Notes: generated by a model from the sequence alone, not told the origin. Shown: positions 1 through 6,442, numbered from the stretch's first letter. The stretch is DNA of 8,544 nucleotides from Deltaproteobacteria bacterium (GCA_023487865.1 JAMDBG010000146.1:1-8544); one strand, 5' to 3'. Program-made: numbers and translations.

Positions 1-1
1 T

Positions 2-1777
2 GCTCCCCGTATTTGGGATGAGCAAAAAGAGATCAGATCCATCATGATTTTCCTTCAGTCCCATGGCGTAGGTCCCGGCTATTCCGCCCGGATCTATAAA
101 CGTTATGGGAATGCATCCATAGAAGCTGTCAGGGAGAACCCCTACCGCCTGGCCACGGATGTCTTCGGCATCGGATTTGTCACCGCCGACAGGATCGCGG
201 GTACGCTTGGCTTCACAAGAGATTCGGAGCTCCGTGCGGAAGCGGGCATTCTCTATGTCCTTCAGGAGATGACCGACGAGGGCCACGTCTATTATCCCTA
301 TGAGGCTTTGATCGAAAAGTGTAAAGAGATGCTCGATATCGATCGGGAGATCGTCGCCAGGGCGATCGAAACCATCGCCGGGGACAAACGGATCGTCATC
401 GATGAAATCAACGGGGATAAGGACGCCGGCGAGAGGGACCGCAAGGCGGTGTATCTGGCCGGTTATCATACCGCAGAAACGCAGCTCGCCGCCCGCCTCA
501 AAACCCTGATCCGGACCCCCCGGGTCCTCCGGTGGATTGACGCGGAAAAGGCGATTTCCTGGATACAGGAAAAGCTTTCCATCACCCTGGCCGATCGGCA
601 GATCGAGGCCGTCCGCTGCGTGACCGGCAACAAGGTCATGGTCATCACGGGCGGTCCCGGGACGGGCAAAACAACGCTCATCAACGCGATCATCCGGATC
701 GGCTCCGTCATCAAGACAAAGATCATGCTGGCCGCCCCTACCGGCAGGGCCGCCAAACGAATGACGGAAGCCACGGGGTATGAAGCGAAAACGATCCATC
801 GGCTGCTCGAATACAGCCTGCAGAAGGGGGGTTTCCAGAAAAACGAGAATGCGCCGCTCGATTGCGAACTTCTGATCGTCGATGAAGCCTCGATGATCGA
901 CACCCTCTTGATGCACCACCTGCTGAAGGCCGTCCCCACCGGAGCCACCCTCGTCATGGTGGGCGATGTCAACCAGCTGCCCTCCGTAGGGGCAGGGAAC
1001 GTTCTGAAAGACATCATCGAATCGCGGGCCGTGCCGGTGGTCGAGTTGAATGAGATTTTCCGCCAGGCGAAGGAAAGCTCGATCGTCGTCTCCGCCCATA
1101 TGATCAATGAGGGGCGGATGCCGAATCTCAGGACTTCTCAGGATAAACTCGACGATTTCTATTTCATCGAACAGGAGGATCCGCAAAAAGTCATCGAATG
1201 GATCATCACATTGGTCAAAGAGAGGATTCCCCGGCGGTTCGGATTCGATCCGCTCGCCGATATCCAGGTGCTCACCCCCATGCATCGGGGTATTGTCGGA
1301 GGGATCAATCTCAATACGGAGCTTCAGAAGGCGCTCAATCCCGGCGACGAAGGCCTGACCCGCATGGGAAGGCTCTACAAGGTCAACGACAAGGTCATGC
1401 AGATTGCAAACAATTACGATAAAGAGGTCTATAACGGGGATATCGGCCGGATTACCGCGATCGACACGGAGGCGCAAGAAGTCACGGTCGCGATCGATAA
1501 CCGGGAGATACCCTACGACTTTTCGGAAATGGACGAACTGGTTCACGCCTACGCGGTTTCCATCCACAAGTCCCAGGGATCCGAATACCCGGCTGTGGTC
1601 ATCCCGATATTGACGCAGCATTATATCCTGCTGCAAAGGAATTTGCTCTATACGGGAGTGACCAGGGGAAAGAAACTCGTCGTGATTGTTGGAACCAAAA
1701 AGGCGATGGCCATCGCTGTCGGGAACAATAAAACGGAAAAGCGGTACACATTACTGAGTGAGAGAATGAAGCGTTGA
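2..1777 (+). CDS. recD2: RecD2-type ATP-dependent DNA helicase (5' end outside window)
   Basis: Superfamily 1B 5'-3' DNA helicase of the RecD2 type, expected to act in the cytoplasm in DNA repair without RecBC. The frame is open to the window edge and encodes family-like sequence before the first ATG at 44 (PRIWDEQKEIRSI), so that ATG is internal and the true start lies upstream. The visible 591 residues compare with roughly 720-740 for the family, so about 130-150 are missing. A helix-hairpin-helix-like region comes first (nt ~44-230, 'GIGFVTADRIA'). Then come Walker A GGPGTGKTT (nt 650-676), motif Ia APTGRAAKR (nt ~731), Walker B VDEAS (Asp-Glu at nt 881-886), motif III GDVNQLPSVG (nt ~962), the UvrD-like motif VHAYAVSIHKSQGSE (nt ~1541) and motif VI LLYTGVTRGKK (nt 1643). 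All helicase motifs are intact, so it looks functional. The long N-terminal region and HhH segment favour RecD2 over the RecBCD subunit RecD. Confidence 0.93.
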   Translation, partial: APRIWDEQKEIRSIMIFLQSHGVGPGYSARIYKRYGNASIEAVRENPYRLATDVFGIGFVTADRIAGTLGFTRDSELRAEAGILYVLQEMTDEGHVYYPYEALIEKCKEMLDIDREIVARAIETIAGDKRIVIDEINGDKDAGERDRKAVYLAGYHTAETQLAARLKTLIRTPRVLRWIDAEKAISWIQEKLSITLADRQIEAVRCVTGNKVMVITGGPGTGKTTLINAIIRIGSVIKTKIMLAAPTGRAAKRMTEATGYEAKTIHRLLEYSLQKGGFQKNENAPLDCELLIVDEASMIDTLLMHHLLKAVPTGATLVMVGDVNQLPSVGAGNVLKDIIESRAVPVVELNEIFRQAKESSIVVSAHMINEGRMPNLRTSQDKLDDFYFIEQEDPQKVIEWIITLVKERIPRRFGFDPLADIQVLTPMHRGIVGGINLNTELQKALNPGDEGLTRMGRLYKVNDKVMQIANNYDKEVYNGDIGRITAIDTEAQEVTVAIDNREIPYDFSEMDELVHAYAVSIHKSQGSEYPAVVIPILTQHYILLQRNLLYTGVTRGKKLVVIVGTKKAMAIAVGNNKTEKRYTLLSERMKR

Positions 1778-1820
1778 GAATGAGACTGAAACTTCGTCGA
1801 TCCAGGAAAGGAGTGTGCGT

Positions 1821-2486
1821 ATGAAGGGAAGACGGTTATGGGCGGGACTGTTTGTACTGGTTTTGTGCCTTTTGGTGGTATTTCTGACCGGTTGTTCCAA
1901 GAAGGGTGAGATGAAGAACCGGTTGCTGGTGATCGATGCGGAGAAACCGGCGGCCGGTGCGGCGGCGGGAACAGCTGAGGAGCAGGCGGCAAGGGAGCGG
2001 GCGTTGCAGAGGCAAAGGGCGTTGCAGGAGCAGACGCTGCGGGAGCAAACCGCTGGAAAAGCGGCCGGACGGGAGACCCCGGAGGCGGCCGATCGGGCAA
2101 AGAAAGAAGGGTCTGCGCAGGAAGCGGCGATCCTCAAAGAACTACAGATTCCGGATATCCTCTTTGAGTATGACAAGTACAGCCTCACACCCGAGGCGCA
2201 AGAGATCCTGAGGAGCCATGCCCCTGTGTTCGTGAAATACAAGGAGTACAGGCTTGTGGTGGAAGGGCACTGCGACGAGCGGGGCACGGTGGAATACAAC
2301 CTGGCGCTCGGCGAAGAGCGTGCTGCGCAGGCGGCGAAATACCTCGTGAATCTGGGTATCGAGAAAGAAAGGATCAAAACGATCAGCTACGGTAAAGAGA
2401 AACCCCTGGAGCCGGGCCATGACGAAACAGCCTGGGTGAAGAACAGAAGGGCCCACTTTGTCGTTTTCCCGCCGGTCAATAAGTAG
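1821..2486 (+). CDS. pal: Pal-like peptidoglycan-associated outer-membrane lipoprotein (OmpA C-terminal domain)
   Basis: A 221-residue lipoprotein expected to be anchored in the outer membrane and to bind peptidoglycan, as Pal does in the Tol-Pal envelope system. Residues 1-24 are a basic, hydrophobic signal peptide ending in the lipobox LTGC, with lipidated Cys25. Ser26-Lys27 after the Cys is not an inner-membrane retention signal. Residues ~37-105 are a low-complexity Ala/Glu/Arg/Gln linker. Residues ~108-217 are the OmpA-like domain: FEYDKYSL, VEGHCDERG (149-155) and NLALGEERA (160-168), with the diaminopimelate-contact pair Asp152 and Arg167 at the usual spacing of 15, then SYGKEKP and a KNRRAHFVV tail. 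ATG 1821 is chosen because the Shine-Dalgarno sequence AGGAAAGGAG (1804-1813) lies 7 nt upstream. The in-frame GTG at 1815 would be too close. It follows recD2 by 43 bp rather than tolB, and no tol genes are visible, so it may be a second Pal/OmpA-family lipoprotein instead of the Tol partner. Confidence 0.88.
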   Translation: MKGRRLWAGLFVLVLCLLVVFLTGCSKKGEMKNRLLVIDAEKPAAGAAAGTAEEQAARERALQRQRALQEQTLREQTAGKAAGRETPEAADRAKKEGSAQEAAILKELQIPDILFEYDKYSLTPEAQEILRSHAPVFVKYKEYRLVVEGHCDERGTVEYNLALGEERAAQAAKYLVNLGIEKERIKTISYGKEKPLEPGHDETAWVKNRRAHFVVFPPVNK

Positions 2487-2545
2487 CGTTCCCATCGCTA
2501 CAGGGCGGTTATTCGCTCATCAGGCAGAATGGAGCAAGAACATTG

Positions 2546-2587
2546 GGCTGGGCTTGGCCGCCGGGTTCTCCCGGGACAAGCCCAGCC
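2546..2587. terminator. Stem-loop between convergent genes, probable terminator
   Basis: An 11-bp perfect inverted repeat (GGCTGGGCTTG at 2546-2556, CAAGCCCAGCC at 2577-2587) encloses a second small hairpin (CCGGG at 2561-2565 and CCCGG at 2570-2574, loop TTCT). It lies between the stops of two convergent genes, 59 bp after the pal stop and 7 bp after the end of the minus-strand isomerase gene. No clean T-run follows on either strand, so it is either an imperfect bidirectional intrinsic terminator or a 3'-end stabilising hairpin. Confidence 0.6.
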
Positions 2588-2594
2588 TCCCGTC

Positions 2595-3422
2595 CTACGG
2601 GGTCAATGCCTCCTTGAGAATCCCCAGTTCGGCGAGGATGGGCTCCAGCCGCCGCTTGCTGAGCGCCCGGTCCTCGTTGGAGCGGGGCAGTTCGATGTTC
2701 AGCGTTCCCTTGAATCCGATTTTCATCAGGTTCTTAAAGACCCGCTTGAAATCGATCTTCCCGTTCCCGACGGGGACGTGGCGGTCCAGGACCATGTCGT
2801 TGTCGCTCACATGGGTGCTGACGATCCGGCCGGGGAAGGCATCCATGAAGGATTCGGGGCCGCCCGGAAGGAGGCTCGCATGGGCGATGTCCAGCGTGAG
2901 GCCGAAGTACTTCGACGGGATCGCGGTGAAGACCCGCGCCAGTTCCTCGACGGTGACGCCGAGGTAAGCGATCTCTGCCTCCTCGTGGATCTTGTTCATG
3001 TTCTCGATGCCGATGGGGAGCTGGTACTTCTCGGCCAGTTCGACCACGGGCGTGTAGGTCCTGATCAGACAGTCGAAGACGTGGTCCATGAAGAGGCTGA
3101 AGTGGTAGCCGAAGTGCAGGACGACATACTCCGCCTCCAGCTGGTGGGCCAGTTCCACGTAGTCGATCAGGTGCTGCTGAACGGCCTTGCGGACGGTCGG
3201 CTCGATCTCGGCGGCGTTGACGAAGGAGGCCGAATGGAGGCCGTACTTCACACCGGCCTGGTCCCGGAGTTTCTTGATCCCGCTCACCCTGGCGGGGGTC
3301 CATTTGTCCAGAAAATTGTTCGGGTTGTTGCAGCTCAGCTCGATCCAGGGGAAGCCGTTCTCCTTGGCAAAAGAGAAGTACTCTTCGATTGGCTGCGGTC
3401 CGGCGTTAAAACAAAGCTTCAT
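2595..3422 (-). CDS. Sugar phosphate isomerase/epimerase-like TIM-barrel protein
   Basis: A 275-residue cytosolic protein of the xylose-isomerase-like TIM-barrel superfamily (AP endonuclease 2 type, PF01261). Members are divalent-metal enzymes: sugar isomerases and epimerases, inosose dehydratases, hydroxypyruvate isomerases, endonuclease IV. Barrel strands can be followed as WIELS (~26), YGLHSAS (~60), VVLHFG (~100), PIGIENMN (~136), GLTLDIAHA (~174), VSTHVSDN (~201) and LNIELPRS (~241). Likely metal ligands are Glu140, Asp178, His204 and Glu244, with His181 and His103 nearby; this is the full set for the fold, so it is probably active. The ATG at 3422 has GGGAGG 9 nt upstream. A GTG two codons earlier would leave only 3 nt. 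It is last in the minus-strand block, 161 bp beyond the M29-fold gene, and ends just before a strong stem-loop. The length and ligand pattern favour a sugar or polyol isomerase/epimerase over endonuclease IV. The substrate is unknown. Confidence 0.82.
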   Translation of the reverse strand: MKLCFNAGPQPIEEYFSFAKENGFPWIELSCNNPNNFLDKWTPARVSGIKKLRDQAGVKYGLHSASFVNAAEIEPTVRKAVQQHLIDYVELAHQLEAEYVVLHFGYHFSLFMDHVFDCLIRTYTPVVELAEKYQLPIGIENMNKIHEEAEIAYLGVTVEELARVFTAIPSKYFGLTLDIAHASLLPGGPESFMDAFPGRIVSTHVSDNDMVLDRHVPVGNGKIDFKRVFKNLMKIGFKGTLNIELPRSNEDRALSKRRLEPILAELGILKEALTP

Positions 3423-3583
3423 TGTCACGTTCCTCCCATTTGTCCATACGACCCGTCGGCGTCGCGCCTTCCCCGCGGCAGGCCGCGCAGGTGAAAAGCG
3501 AAAGCGGAAGGGTCCCTATTGCGGGGATCTGAGTCTCTCCGCCACGCGCCGCGAAGCGCTTCGATCCCTCCTCTCGTCCAGAT
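3423..3583. other. Intergenic region with a 12-bp palindrome, no gene seen
   Basis: The 161 bp between the two minus-strand enzyme genes contain the ribosome-binding site of the downstream gene (GGGAGG, read on the minus strand, 3432-3437) and a perfect palindrome CGAAGCGCTTCG at 3552-3563, 21 bp after the M29-gene stop. A short GC-rich inverted repeat, GCGGC-AG-GCCGC, lies near 3476-3487. I see no convincing -35/-10 pair on the minus strand and no T-run terminator, so co-transcription of the two enzymes is plausible but not shown. Confidence 0.4.
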
Positions 3584-4564
3584 CTACCCTTCCAGGTCGA
3601 TCTGGTACTCACCGTCCTTTGCGATGCATGTGCCGTCGAGGTATACCGAGACGTTCAAAAAAACGATGTCGATATGGTACGTCCCCTTGCTTTTTCCCCC
3701 CAGGGAGAGGTTGTCGCCGATCGCGACATGGGCGGTCCCCAGCTTTTTGGAAATCTCCCGGGTGTTGGGGATCACCCGGCAGGCGGGATTCGTCCCGAGG
3801 GCGAACTGGGAGGCGGCGTTGTAGCCCGCATCATCCCGCGTCTCCAGTATATGCTTCAGATCCCGGGCCTGCTTGCCACCCGTGACGCTGACAATCCTCC
3901 CCTTGACGATCTCCATCCGGAACGGTTCGGTGATCGGTCCGATCTGATCGGCGATATAGGGAGAAACGATCACCCCCTCGGTGACCCCTTCCAGGGGGGC
4001 CAGGGTCGCCTCGCCGTCCGGCAGTCCGGACAGCTCTCCCGGTTTCGTCACGAATCCCGACTGGGCGATCGCCGAACGGCCGGCGGTCCGCATGGTGAAG
4101 TCCGTCCCCTCGGGGGTCGTCAGCCGGATCACGTCCGCCTCCGTCAGGAGCCGGGCCAGCTTTTCCGTCGTCCTCTTGACTTGTTCATAATCCGCGGTAA
4201 TCCCGCCGCTGACCATCATCTCCTCGGTCACATTGCGGAGATTGGCGACCCGGGCCCCCTTCTTCATCGCCTCCCGGACAGCCACCGTGTGGGTGATGCT
4301 GTAGGTGGACTGGTTGATCACCACCTGGGCGGCGGCCATTGCGGCCGCAACCGGTGCCGGCAATTCCGCCCCCCCGATCTCCTGGGGCTCCATCGTCACC
4401 ACGACCACTTTCCCGCCCGCCGAAATCGCGCTGTACGCCAGGGCCTGGGTTATGATCCGAGGCCGGTCGGTATCGGTCACGATGACGACCATCTCTCCTT
4501 TTTTCACCTGGACGACCTGGTTGATCAGTCTGTTTGCCGCAAAGGCCATTCTGGTTATTTCCAT
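3584..4564 (-). CDS. Aminopeptidase T (M29)-fold metalloprotein, possibly non-peptidase
   Basis: A 326-residue cytosolic protein of the aminopeptidase T / leucyl aminopeptidase superfamily (COG2309, M29), a fold that also includes 2,5-dihydroxypyridine dioxygenase NicX. The N-terminal half is a Rossmann-like domain (KKGEMVVIVTDTDRPRI, then GGKVVVVTM). The C-terminal half holds the metal-site motifs: FRMEIVKGRIVSVTGG with Glu218, SQFALGTNP (252-260), LGTAHVAIGDN with His279, and GGKSKGTYHIDIVFLN with His297 and Asp299. In most peptidase-like relatives the third motif reads AEFGIGTNP with a ligand Glu; here that position is Gln253. In NicX, as I recall it, the position is His. The catalytic identity is therefore uncertain, and at 326 residues it is shorter than classical aminopeptidases (~410). 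ATG 4564 has AGGAGG 7 nt upstream, and its own promoter lies just beyond. It sits between a GntR regulator and a TIM-barrel isomerase, which suggests small-molecule catabolism more than protein turnover. Confidence 0.8.
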   Translation of the reverse strand: MEITRMAFAANRLINQVVQVKKGEMVVIVTDTDRPRIITQALAYSAISAGGKVVVVTMEPQEIGGAELPAPVAAAMAAAQVVINQSTYSITHTVAVREAMKKGARVANLRNVTEEMMVSGGITADYEQVKRTTEKLARLLTEADVIRLTTPEGTDFTMRTAGRSAIAQSGFVTKPGELSGLPDGEATLAPLEGVTEGVIVSPYIADQIGPITEPFRMEIVKGRIVSVTGGKQARDLKHILETRDDAGYNAASQFALGTNPACRVIPNTREISKKLGTAHVAIGDNLSLGGKSKGTYHIDIVFLNVSVYLDGTCIAKDGEYQIDLEG

Positions 4565-4571
4565 CGGACAA

Positions 4572-4577
4572 CCTCCT
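4572..4577 (-). promoter_or_regulatory. Strong ribosome-binding site of the M29-fold gene
   Basis: AGGAGG on the minus strand, 7 nt before the ATG at 4562-4564. It is a full-consensus Shine-Dalgarno sequence and fixes that start. Confidence 0.8.
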
Positions 4578-4595
4578 GTTGAAGTGGGTCGAAGA

Positions 4596-4624
4596 CGTAT
4601 AGACCGTTATTTCCGCCCTGTCAA
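4596..4624 (-). promoter_or_regulatory. Sigma70-type promoter for the M29-fold/isomerase genes
   Basis: On the minus strand, a perfect -35 box TTGACA (4619-4624) and a -10 box TATACG (4596-4601) are separated by exactly 17 nt. The predicted transcription start is near 4589, giving a leader of about 25 nt that contains the AGGAGG ribosome-binding site. This means the enzyme gene can be transcribed independently of the regulator gene upstream. Confidence 0.72.
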
Positions 4625-4632
4625 GAAATATT

Positions 4633-4661
4633 ACATAATGTGAACATATTTTACAATTTGT
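4633..4661. promoter_or_regulatory. AT-rich palindromic elements, candidate regulator-binding region
   Basis: Just upstream of the -35 box lie two short exact palindromes: ATGT-GA-ACAT (4638-4647) and ACAA-T-TTGT (4653-4661). They are embedded in a loosely symmetrical AT-rich stretch in an otherwise GC-rich neighbourhood. GntR/FadR-type regulators bind short AT-rich inverted repeats, and the adjacent gene encodes such a regulator, so this is a reasonable operator candidate. Its position upstream of the promoter would suit activation or looping better than simple occlusion. No other copy was identified to support a consensus. Confidence 0.35.
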
Positions 4662-4714
4662 CTGAAAGCGAGAGGTCCCTTCACCGCGCGTACCAGTGAT
4701 CCTTGTTGTTCATG

Positions 4715-5620
4715 TTACCCGTTCTTTTTGTTTTTCTTGGTTTTTTTGAGTCGGGACCGGTCAAGGTGGTCGTGCAGGAGGGCGGAGGCAGAGGCGTTAT
4801 CCCCCTTCTCCAGAAGCGTGATGATCTCCAGATGTTCCCGGTAGCGGTCCAGACGGATGCGATCAACCGGCACGCGGTACTCGATCAGGCGGCGGAGCCG
4901 GTTCATATGGCGGACCGCGTCGAGGAAATAGGGATTCCCCGAACAGGAGACGATCTGTTCATGAAAACGGACGCCGGTCTCGAACATTCGAAAAGGCATC
5001 CGTTCGTCGATCGGGCCGGCGAGCAGGGCTTCATGCTCCTCGCGGAGACGGGCGAATACGACCGGATCGACCCGATAGCTCGGCTCCAGCAGAGCCGCCG
5101 GCTCAACGAGAATGCGGAAACGGTAGCTCTTATCGAGCGCCTCTACGGTATCGAGAACCGGCAGGAAATTCCAGCCATGGCCGGGCCGCCGTTCTACCCA
5201 GCCCTCCTGGGACATCCGCATCAGGATCTTCATGAGCCGGATGCGGCTGATCCCGTATCGGGACATCAGCTCCGCTTCCGAGATGTGACCGTGCAGCTTC
5301 CCCAGGATGCGATCCTCGGCAAACCGGTAATACATCTCTTCTTCCGTGGATACCGGCGCTTCGATATCGGGGATGGGAATCTCTGCTGCAGGACGGGTGA
5401 GGAAAAACCCCCGATTGGCGTGGAAGACAACGATCCCCTTTCGCTCCAGGGTCATGAGCGCCTCGTGGACCGGCCCCCGGGAGACGTGAAATGCGTCTGC
5501 CAGCTCCTGCTCGGCCAGGTGCGATCCTGCCGGTTTGTCCTGGCTGCGCACCCGCTCGATGATGCCGATCGCCAGTTGTGAGATGAGCGGTTTGACCGTT
5601 CTTTCACTTGTCCTTTTCAT
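4715..5620 (-). CDS. GntR-family transcriptional regulator with two winged-helix domains and an FCD-like domain
   Basis: A 301-residue DNA-binding regulator, probably the local regulator of the minus-strand enzyme genes and perhaps of the divergent ABC genes. The first GntR winged helix is residues ~13-77 (GSHLAEQELADAFHVSRGPVHEALMTLERKG, wing NRGFFL), with His52 where PVREAL normally has Arg. A second winged helix spans ~95-155 (ISEAELMSRYGISRIRLMKIL, wing RRPGHGWNF). The helical FCD-type effector domain covers ~160-290 (RFRILVEPAALLEP, RFHEQI, REHLEII, LLHDHL). Ordinary FadR/FCD regulators have ~220-250 residues and one winged helix, so the extra length is the second DNA-binding domain. His220, His263 and His285 match the FCD metal histidines, but the usual Asp four residues before the first His appears to be Gly216. 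The C-terminus is lysine-rich (KKTKKNKK). ATG 5620 is preferred over the in-frame TTG at 5638, which has no ribosome-binding site; the ATG itself has only a weak one. Confidence 0.85.
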   Translation of the reverse strand: MKRTSERTVKPLISQLAIGIIERVRSQDKPAGSHLAEQELADAFHVSRGPVHEALMTLERKGIVVFHANRGFFLTRPAAEIPIPDIEAPVSTEEEMYYRFAEDRILGKLHGHISEAELMSRYGISRIRLMKILMRMSQEGWVERRPGHGWNFLPVLDTVEALDKSYRFRILVEPAALLEPSYRVDPVVFARLREEHEALLAGPIDERMPFRMFETGVRFHEQIVSCSGNPYFLDAVRHMNRLRRLIEYRVPVDRIRLDRYREHLEIITLLEKGDNASASALLHDHLDRSRLKKTKKNKKNG

Positions 5621-5636
5621 GAGAGATCCGTATAAC
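5608..5636 (+). promoter_or_regulatory. Possible promoter of the ABC transporter genes
   Basis: On the plus strand TTGTCC (5608-5613), 17 nt and TATAAC (5631-5636) form a plausible sigma70-type pair (4/6 and 5/6 matches). The expected start is near 5643, about 50 nt before the ABC ATPase start. It overlaps the first codons of the divergent regulator gene, so the two transcription units may interfere or be co-regulated. It is weaker evidence than the promoter at 4596-4624. Confidence 0.4.
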
Positions 5637-5670
5637 AAAAAAAGAAAAGTATTGCATGGATTCTTTTTTT
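5637..5670. repeat. 10-bp perfect A/T-run inverted repeat in the divergent intergenic region
   Basis: AAAAAAAGAA (5637-5646) and TTCTTTTTTT (5661-5670) are exact reverse complements 14 bp apart, lying between the divergent regulator and ABC genes. They could be an operator, a leader hairpin of the ABC transcript, or a weak terminator (a stem ending in a T-run on either strand). The whole gap is 72 bp and also holds the ABC gene's ribosome-binding site. Confidence 0.5.
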
Positions 5671-5692
5671 CTCCGGCCGGGGGTGAAAATCA

Positions 5693-6430
5693 TTGATCGA
5701 TAAGGAAGAAAAACCTGATCATTGGGAAGAAATCGTATTTCAGGTCCGGGACCTCACCAAAATATATGAGATGGGAGAGGTGGAGGTTCATGCTTTACGG
5801 GGAGCCAATCTGGAGCTCTACTCAGGTGAATTGGTCGTGCTTCTCGGACCTTCAGGAAGCGGTAAATCGACCCTATTGAATATCCTCGGCGGTCTGGATA
5901 CCGCAACCAGTGGTTTTGTCTCTTACCGGGGCCAAGAGCTGACCAAGGCGTCTGAACAGGATCTGACGGAATATCGGCGCTTCCATGTGGGTTTTGTCTT
6001 TCAGTTTTACAATCTGATTCCCAGCCTGACCGCAAGGGAGAATGTCGCCGTTGTGACGGAGATTGCGAAAAATCCCATGGCGCCTGAAGAGGCCTTGGCG
6101 CTTGTCGGACTGACGGACCGTAGGGATCACTTTCCCGCCCAGCTCTCCGGCGGCGAGCAGCAGCGTGTGGCGATTGCCCGCGCCATTTCAAAAAATCCGG
6201 AAGTATTGCTGTGCGATGAACCTACGGGGGCCCTTGATTCCAAAACGGGGATCGTGGTTCTCGACGCTTTGGATAGGATCAACCGCGAGCTGGGTACGGC
6301 AACGGCGATCATTACCCACAACGCCGACATTGCCGGCATGGCCGACCGCGTCGTTCATCTCAGCAACGGTGTCATTACTGAAATCATCATCAACAAGGTG
6401 AAGAAAACACCGAATGAACTTCGCTGGTGA
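5693..6430 (+). CDS. ABC transporter ATP-binding protein, LolD/MacB type
   Basis: A 245-residue ATPase that should sit on the cytoplasmic face of the inner membrane and drive the FtsX-type permease encoded next. Motifs are complete: Walker A GPSGSGKST (52-60, Lys58), Q-loop FVFQFYNL (Gln104), signature LSGGEQQRVAIARA (from 151), Walker B LLCDEPTGALD (Asp175, Glu176), and H-loop ITHN (His209). The EPTGALDSKTG D-loop and the VEVHALRG N-terminus are typical of the LolD/MacB/FtsE group (lipoprotein release, macrolide and peptide export). The start is TTG 5693: an in-frame TGA at 5684 blocks any earlier start, a G-rich ribosome-binding site ends about 7 nt upstream, and the next ATG (5769) would remove the first conserved strand. 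It is divergent from the GntR regulator. The transported substrate cannot be inferred. Confidence 0.9.
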   Translation: MIDKEEKPDHWEEIVFQVRDLTKIYEMGEVEVHALRGANLELYSGELVVLLGPSGSGKSTLLNILGGLDTATSGFVSYRGQELTKASEQDLTEYRRFHVGFVFQFYNLIPSLTARENVAVVTEIAKNPMAPEEALALVGLTDRRDHFPAQLSGGEQQRVAIARAISKNPEVLLCDEPTGALDSKTGIVVLDALDRINRELGTATAIITHNADIAGMADRVVHLSNGVITEIIINKVKKTPNELRW

Positions 6431-6442
6431 AACAACGGGAGT

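Noticed and set aside
44..1777. ATG at 44 as the true start of the helicase
   Set aside because: Family-like sequence continues in frame upstream to the window edge, no ribosome-binding site precedes the ATG, and the protein would lack its N-terminal domain.
2529..3494. 321-codon open frame on the plus strand across the isomerase gene
   Set aside because: It is a shadow of the GC-rich minus-strand TIM-barrel gene, whose motifs are intact. The shadow runs through the stem-loop and has no family signature.
3674..4582. 302-codon open frame on the plus strand across the M29-fold gene
   Set aside because: The translation is a Gly/Arg/Asp/His-rich antisense product of a recognisable minus-strand gene and runs through that gene's start and ribosome-binding site.
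4681..4713. Ten-codon frame (MNNKDHWYAR) on the minus strand, 1 nt after the regulator stop
   Set aside because: No Shine-Dalgarno sequence precedes it, and a frame this short is expected by chance. It lies upstream of the mapped promoter, so it is unlikely to be a leader peptide of the M29-fold gene.
4727..4750. T-rich runs considered as an intrinsic terminator
   Set aside because: They are inside the regulator gene and encode its lysine-rich C-terminus. No GC-rich stem precedes them in the right orientation.
4703..5581. 292-codon open frame on the plus strand across the regulator gene
   Set aside because: The minus strand encodes a clear GntR protein. The plus-strand product has no motif, and its hydrophobic start is the reverse of the regulator's lysine-rich tail.
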